Shown here piece by piece: positions 16,913-21,210 of a DNA stretch of 21,210 bases. The notes under the pieces were generated by a model. That model ran no database searches. It saw only the letters and a program-made list of their open reading frames with translations, and was not told the DNA's origin. This DNA comes from Apostichopus californicus (Eukaryota; Echinodermata; Holothuroidea; Aspidochirotida; Stichopodidae), in the NCBI GenBank assembly GCA_020650975.1, contig JAIPMN010016076.1, forward strand, positions 4,021 through 25,230. Direction: 5' to 3'. Position numbers and translations under genes: made by a program. The first letter of the stretch is position 1. Every line of letters begins with the position of its first letter.

Positions 16913-19050
16913 GTGAGTTTGTGAGAAAGAAAATACGTAACAGGTTCATCAATCAAATATTCACTATGAATGGTTTAATATTAAAAGTCCCAATATTAAA
17001 CCTGGTATAACGGTCAAACTTTCACTTTTTTTGCCCCTCTCCCCCTTACGTGTAATTAAAGGCCATGTGACAAGAAATCGATTTCATTTAAACTTGCGGC
17101 ATAGCTTCATTTCATCAATGTCACAAATTTAACATGCCAAATGTAGTCCCTTCTACCTATCAGTCTGGTTCTTAATCTGCAAAACTGCCGCAAATTCGGA
17201 TCTAATAAATTGAAATTAGGCCGGTAATAAAAAAAAGCTGCTGTGTGCAAAAGGCCTGTGTAGGTAAAACATATAAATATAAAATCAGAATTTCAACACT
17301 ATTGTTAAACCTGATACTGAAGTAAATACAGGTAATGTATATATGGCTTATTAGTCATAAAATCATTAGGAAAAAAATCCCTTATAAATATTATTGACTT
17401 TCTACTTCTTCAATACTTAAGCAGTTTAAATGAGCTCAATTTAACAAAATAAGCTAGAACCGACATAAAAATGTTAATTGTTGCAAGTTCCGCTATTCCT
17501 TAGCTTCTCTCGCACATTATCTCTACACAGGTGCACGATTATGGACCCACCGAGGATCAGGGGTGCTGTCAATGGGATTAATAGCTGTGTCATTGTCTTT
17601 TATTATGTTTGATCTGAGTACATTTCTGCCGAAGTTGTTTGCTAAGCCAGATGAGGTGCTGCATCTTTCCCTAATCATGACGTTATTTCTCGTGCTTTCA
17701 TGTCACGTCATTTTATGTCTGTGCTCGATATTTCGAAGTTACTTTGCAACTTTCCTACCTGTACTCGGCTGGGCAACCGCATTGAATGCTAGGTACCTTG
17801 TGAAGCGTGGACAAATATTGGACCTTCACCTCAAAGGTATATACTATTTACATGTTCATGCATGGTTAACCTTTCATTAAGAAAAGAAAGATAAGCAAAC
17901 GATTTGTTAGACGTACGTGATGGGTAATTTTATCGACATGTATGATACGATACCCCTGAGTGATTCCCCACATCCTACTAAGTTAAATGACATCATAAGG
18001 GTATTTATATATGTTTTCGATATATAACCTCGTTGTCAACACACACACACGCAGACACACACAAAAACGTACTGTTGGTAACTTCCTTAAGTTAGCATAA
18101 TTGTCATTTTGTCTGGTAAATATTATGACGAATTGCACCGCGAACAAGTCAATAATTTTTCAGAGGTAAAAAAAGTTTCCCCAAACTGCAGTATACATTT
18201 GAAGTATGTTATACATTTATAGTTATTATAGTTTATTTTGTATAGTTAAAAGTTTATCAGTGCTCTTCTCTTTTTTTTTCTCTTTTTTTCAGGTTTGCCA
18301 GGAAAGCCATTTTTCTGTCTGTGCCTGCTTTGTCCTCTTGCTTGCATGTCTTACCGACTCATTATCTTTGTAGTCATAAGTGACTGTCAAATCAGTGTTT
18401 ACAAAATTTCTCAATCATTGTTTGGACTCCTGTATTTTGAGTCCTGGGGCCTCTTCGTTTACATCCTCTATTTTGTTCGAGTGTCCTTCCAGCGTCAGTT
18501 TAATCTCCTGCTCTGTTACATCAACGAGTTCGAAGGCGACTTGAAGAGATGCAGGGGAACTCTCTGTGAAGTGCTCGCTGACTTCAAATGCTACAAGAAA
18601 CTTTGTAATCTATACACGGTGCTAATGTTACCGTTATTCGTGTACTCCATTGTGGCAAATGTGACGTTGAATTACTTGATTAGCGAAAGTTGTTTGACTA
18701 AGTTCCCAAAAAGCCTCAACGTTCAGGCGCATCTTATGATCTTATCTTGGTCAGAAATATCGGTAGTATTTTTTTTGTACACTTTTGCAATGGGTGGGTT
18801 CAAAGTGGAGTACATATGGGAGAATTTCTACGAGAATCTATTGTACTTGAGGTCTGGCAACAATGCAAAGTTCTGGGAAGAATTGCTATGTGGTTGGACA
18901 GACCTTATGAAAACCTCCAATGCCGTTAAAGCCTCAATGATTGGCTCTCTTATTGCTATTTACTTGGCATTTGATTTTCATGATCAGAGCCTTTCTTTCC
19001 TGACCAATTCCTGCAACTCTACATCAGTGGCAAATGGCACATGCTTTTAG
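16510..19050 (+). CDS. seven-transmembrane receptor, gustatory-receptor-like (tentative), three exons
   Basis: Joining 16510-16912, 17531-17836 and 18293-19050 gives 488 residues (507 if the in-frame ATG at 16453 is used; that ATG has a better -3 base). The N-terminal region has FWFALKVLGLYHH (34-46, like the GLFP-type start of gustatory receptors), CFCC (55-58) and CAVCETLWWN (112-121). Membrane segments lie near 145-163, 178-202, 243-265, 279-300, 343-365, 384-405 and 448-463. WATALNARYLVKR (215-227) and the charged loop 302-342 are shared with the minus gene. The tail after segment 7 carries sequons NST (478) and NGT (484), compatible with an outside C-terminus. There is no insect TYhhhhhQF; AIYLAFDF stands in its place. 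Likely a chemosensory-type channel or receptor, but only the membrane topology class is firm. Confidence 0.75.
16913..17530 (+). other. intron 1 of the plus receptor gene
   Basis: This 618-bp GTGAGT...CTACACAG phase 1 intron is equivalent to intron 2 (2495 bp) of the minus gene. No transposon insertion is evident in it. Confidence 0.75.
17531..17836 (+). CDS. plus receptor gene, exon 2 (TM1-TM2)
   Basis: At 306 bp it is identical in length to the minus gene's exon 3. It begins ARLWTHRGSGVLSMG after acceptor CTCTACACAG and ends LHLKG before donor GTATAT at 17837. It encodes two membrane segments and the WATALNARYLVKR loop. Confidence 0.87.
17837..18292 (+). other. intron 2 of the plus receptor gene
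   Basis: This 456-bp phase 1 intron has a CA microsatellite at about 18040-18063. A long pyrimidine tract (about 18262-18290) leads to the TTTTTTCAG acceptor. It is equivalent to intron 3 of the minus gene. Confidence 0.8.
18293..19050 (+). CDS. plus receptor gene, exon 3 (TM3-TM7, stop)
   Basis: It starts with the split Gly of GLPGK and ends with TAG at 19048-19050. It holds RVSFQRQFNLLLCYINEFEG, ADFKCYKKL and MGGFKVEYIWENF, each aligned with the minus gene's exon 4. It is longer at the C-terminus, with a Ser/Asn/Cys-rich tail. Confidence 0.88.
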
Positions 19051-19076
19051 ATAAAAAAAAAAATATGTAATACATG

Positions 19077-19082
19077 ATTAAA
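19077..19082 (+). terminator. candidate poly(A) signal of the plus receptor gene
   Basis: ATTAAA, the commonest variant signal, lies 27 bp after the stop codon. An A-rich tract sits between them. Other signals further downstream cannot be excluded. Confidence 0.35.
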
Positions 19083-19638
19083 AGGCGGCTATGGTATTTC
19101 ACTAGTATTGGTCGTTGTGTGCATTTCGTCACACTCGCTTACAACGATATGAAAGATATGAAGATTAGATATGAAGATTTTTGATAACTATATGAAACAA
19201 GTATACCATACAATCAATTATCTTGCATGTTCGTAGCTTTTTCTTCTTCTTAATGATTCATTACGGTTTTGATTTATATTCATTATTTATGAGAGCAAAA
19301 AAAATGGCTTTATTTTCCACTTATCTGTCAGTAAACACATTTGGTTTCTCGTTACACATGGCCACACCTAGAAAGTATCTGTATACATCCAGAACCAAAA
19401 CCTATCAAACTTTGAATTGTTTGTTTTGATTACAAATGTGGGTTTTTTTTCGAAGGAAGCGAGAAGAATGGAGCTTTGTTTGTTTTGTTGTTTTATATAT
19501 ACTAGTCGATACAGCTTTACGAGCTTACTGTAACGTGAATGGTCTTTATACTCCTCCGTAGTTAGCTGTGTACATAGCTACATAGCCAGCCATTCATGAA
19601 TATTCATATAGTCTATTGGGATGTCATTTTGGAGGGTT
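19083..19638. other. AT-rich DNA downstream of the plus receptor gene
   Basis: No gene recognised; the plus-strand frame at 19223-19429 has no domain. A short repeat of GATATGAAGATTAGATATGAAGAT type occurs near 19146-19181. Confidence 0.5.
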
Positions 19639-20200
19639 AATTTATTTATTTATTTATTTATTGTGCCACAAATACAAAGTGGAGGCAAGTCTTCCATAAA
19701 GCTTAAAAGCTTAACAATGTGGAAGACTCCCTGAAGAAAGAAAAGAAAAGAAAAATATATATATGTATAAATACATACACATAAATATAAATACAAATTA
19801 AATGTTCAATATATATATAGTATAATTACATACAGGTATAATTTGGTAGTAGTCAGTAACTAGCTATTATTTCCTTACAAAACCACTTCTTAAAGGATGT
19901 GACTGACTTTTTACTCTTTAAATCGTTCGTTAGAAGATTCCATGTTTTTGTTGCACGGTTTTGTAGGCTTAAAGTTCAAATGGTGGTATTGTAGAAATTA
20001 TAGTGGGTATGATTAGCATGCCTCGTGTTATGATTATGTACATCTCTGTTACTGGTTAAAAAATAGTCAAAGGCAGCTGGTAGTAATCCATTCCAGGTCT
20101 TGTAGGCAAATAATGCAAGCTTAACTTTAATGAGATCGTGCAATTTTAGTAAGTTGAGTTTCTTAAATAGGGGACTGGTGTGCTCACGTGGGGCTGTTAG
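19639..20200 (-). mobile_element. 5'-truncated non-LTR retrotransposon (LINE) with ATAAA-type tail, copy A
   Basis: The minus strand carries a reverse-transcriptase C-terminal frame (20200-19853), a 3' untranslated region with a strong hairpin (19728-19688), and a (TAAA)n tail, seen on the plus strand as (TTTA)n at 19639-19662. A short microsatellite tail rather than poly-A is typical of CR1/L2/RTE-like lineages; the clade is not resolved here. A matching 3' end in opposite orientation lies at 20391-20496. Confidence 0.8.
19853..20200 (-). pseudogene. LINE reverse transcriptase C-terminal fragment with one in-frame stop
   Basis: The frame reads PREHTSPLFKKLNLLKLHDL, then KLALFAYKTWNGLLPAAFDY, then HNHNTRHANHTHY. 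After one TGA it continues LQNRATKTWNLLTNDLKSKK and TSFKKWFCKEIIASY before TGA at 19855-19853. H-T-x-P-L-F, LFAYK, LP-x-x-F, H-x-x-x-TR, W-N-x-L and FKKWF follow the order of the post-catalytic region of many animal LINE reverse transcriptases. The internal stop and loss of all upstream domains make it dead. Confidence 0.8.
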
Positions 20201-20390
20201 TTGTTAATTGATGAGATTTATAGTCTAATTAAGAGAGTAATGGAGTTAGTGAATCAATACTATTAGTTAGTTAAATGTCTATGGCATATCTGCATATGTT
20301 TGGGGGGATAATGTTGTTGTTGTTGTTGTTGTTTAAGTAAATAGTTAAAGGGATTGTGCTTCAACTTGTATGATATTTTTCTTCTTTACC

Positions 20391-20496
20391 ATGCAGGGAG
20401 TCTTCTACTCTGTTAAGCCAATTCAGGCTTTATATAGAAGACTTCCTTTCATTGTAATTTTTGTGTGCTAAAACAAATAAATTAACAAAATAAACA
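20391..20496 (+). mobile_element. LINE 3' end with covarying hairpin, copy B
   Basis: GCAGGGAGTCTTCTA at 20393-20407, an inner stem AAGCC (20415-20419) with GGCTT (20426-20430), and TAGAAGACT (20435-20443) match the hairpin of copy A. A TTTTTGTGTGC block and an AATAAATTAACAAAATAAAC tail follow. Orientation is plus, opposite to copies A and C. No coding remnant was recognised upstream of it; a (GTT)n run lies at about 20311-20331. Confidence 0.75.
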
Positions 20497-21210
20497 AACT
20501 TCACATGTTGTATTGTTCTATTGAGTATTATTTATACCAGAGTGAGATAACTTAATGAATGCTCGAATTTTTTTTCTAAGAACCGACTCATACACTCTTT
20601 AGATTCTTTTGCGCAGTCTTATACTTGTGTCTATTTGCAACCTGGCTTGGTCTCTAGTTACTAGCTTGGTAACTTATTCACAGGCTAGCAACGCTCTACT
20701 GGGGAGCCTGACAGTACGTCTGAAGATACAGGACTCTTGACTCATGGGCCAAGGAGCTCGGAACGCAACATTACGATCTCTTCATGACGATATAACGTAA
20801 CAATCTTGTCACTGTACGTTTTGTGTAACTTGATATGTCTTAAAGAAACAGACAACTTCTTGTTTCGACCAGGATTCATATTAGGAATTTTATGTTGGCG
20901 ACATAGTTGGTCCCAAGAAACGGTGAAACTTGGTCATGCAAAATCTTGGAAACTTGGAGATGTTTTTGGCTCAGCAATATAAGGAAGCAATCAACTTATA
21001 TTTGTCTTACTGATTTCGATAACCAAAAAACAAAACTGCCATGTAAGGTGTTCAAGATTGGCCAGAACTAGTTTGATAAGCAGGCACCTCTCTGTTTCTG
21101 CTAGGGTTTTGTTTACAACATATGCACATGACAGATTACAACAGTTTGGTTACATGCCTGTATAATATACTTTATATCACGAAGTGAACCGACTTGTTTT
21201 ATATATATAT
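20497..21210. other. intergenic DNA to the window end
   Basis: No coding frame, RNA or repeat recognised apart from a TA run at the very end (21200-21210). Confidence 0.5.

Overview
The window is nuclear DNA from an animal. Coding segments are split by GT-AG introns with pyrimidine-rich acceptors, the intergenic DNA is AT-rich, and it is packed with eukaryotic transposon remnants (hAT-like MITEs, a TTAA-flanked MITE, Penelope-like 3' ends, non-LTR LINE fragments) and poly-G/poly-C runs. There is no bacterial-style operon, CRISPR array or Shine-Dalgarno pattern. The combination fits an aquatic invertebrate, perhaps an echinoderm or related deuterostome, but the species cannot be fixed from this sequence. 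Two protein-coding genes can be supported, and they are paralogues of each other. They stand head to head about 6.4 kb apart. The minus-strand gene has four exons (9999-9759, 9109-8927, 6431-6126, 4757-4069; 472 aa). The plus-strand gene has three (16510-16912 or from 16453, 17531-17836, 18293-19050; 488 or 507 aa). All introns are phase 1, two intron positions are shared, and one minus-gene intron is absent from the plus gene. Both products have a cysteine-bearing N-terminal region with two conserved CxxC pairs followed by seven hydrophobic segments. The arrangement (long hydrophilic N-terminus, charged loop between segments 4 and 5, short last helix, C-terminal N-glycosylation sequons) resembles the gustatory-receptor-like family of the insect chemoreceptor superfamily, but that family call is tentative. 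Layout: 1-2680 gene-free AT-rich DNA; 2697-3305 a 5'-truncated Penelope-like element with a 15-bp target duplication and a hammerhead-ribozyme-like 3' end; 4069-9999 the minus gene, whose introns hold a 113-bp tandem repeat and two hAT-like elements lying within 60 bp of splice sites; 10165-10220 a second, inverted Penelope 3' end; 11417-11835 a second copy of the intronic MITE in inverted orientation; 12528-12894 a TTAA-flanked MITE; 13430-14390 LINE remnants surrounding an unusual U2-snRNA-headed structured RNA candidate (13986-14165); 15352-15735 another hAT-like MITE; 16411-19082 the plus gene; 19639-20496 two LINE 3' ends that, with one at 13430-13530, share a covarying hairpin. The most unusual items are the U2-headed RNA with an Sm-like site and terminal hairpin, the hammerhead-like Penelope ends bracketing the minus gene, the covarying LINE hairpin, and the intron difference and CxxC N-terminus of the receptor pair.
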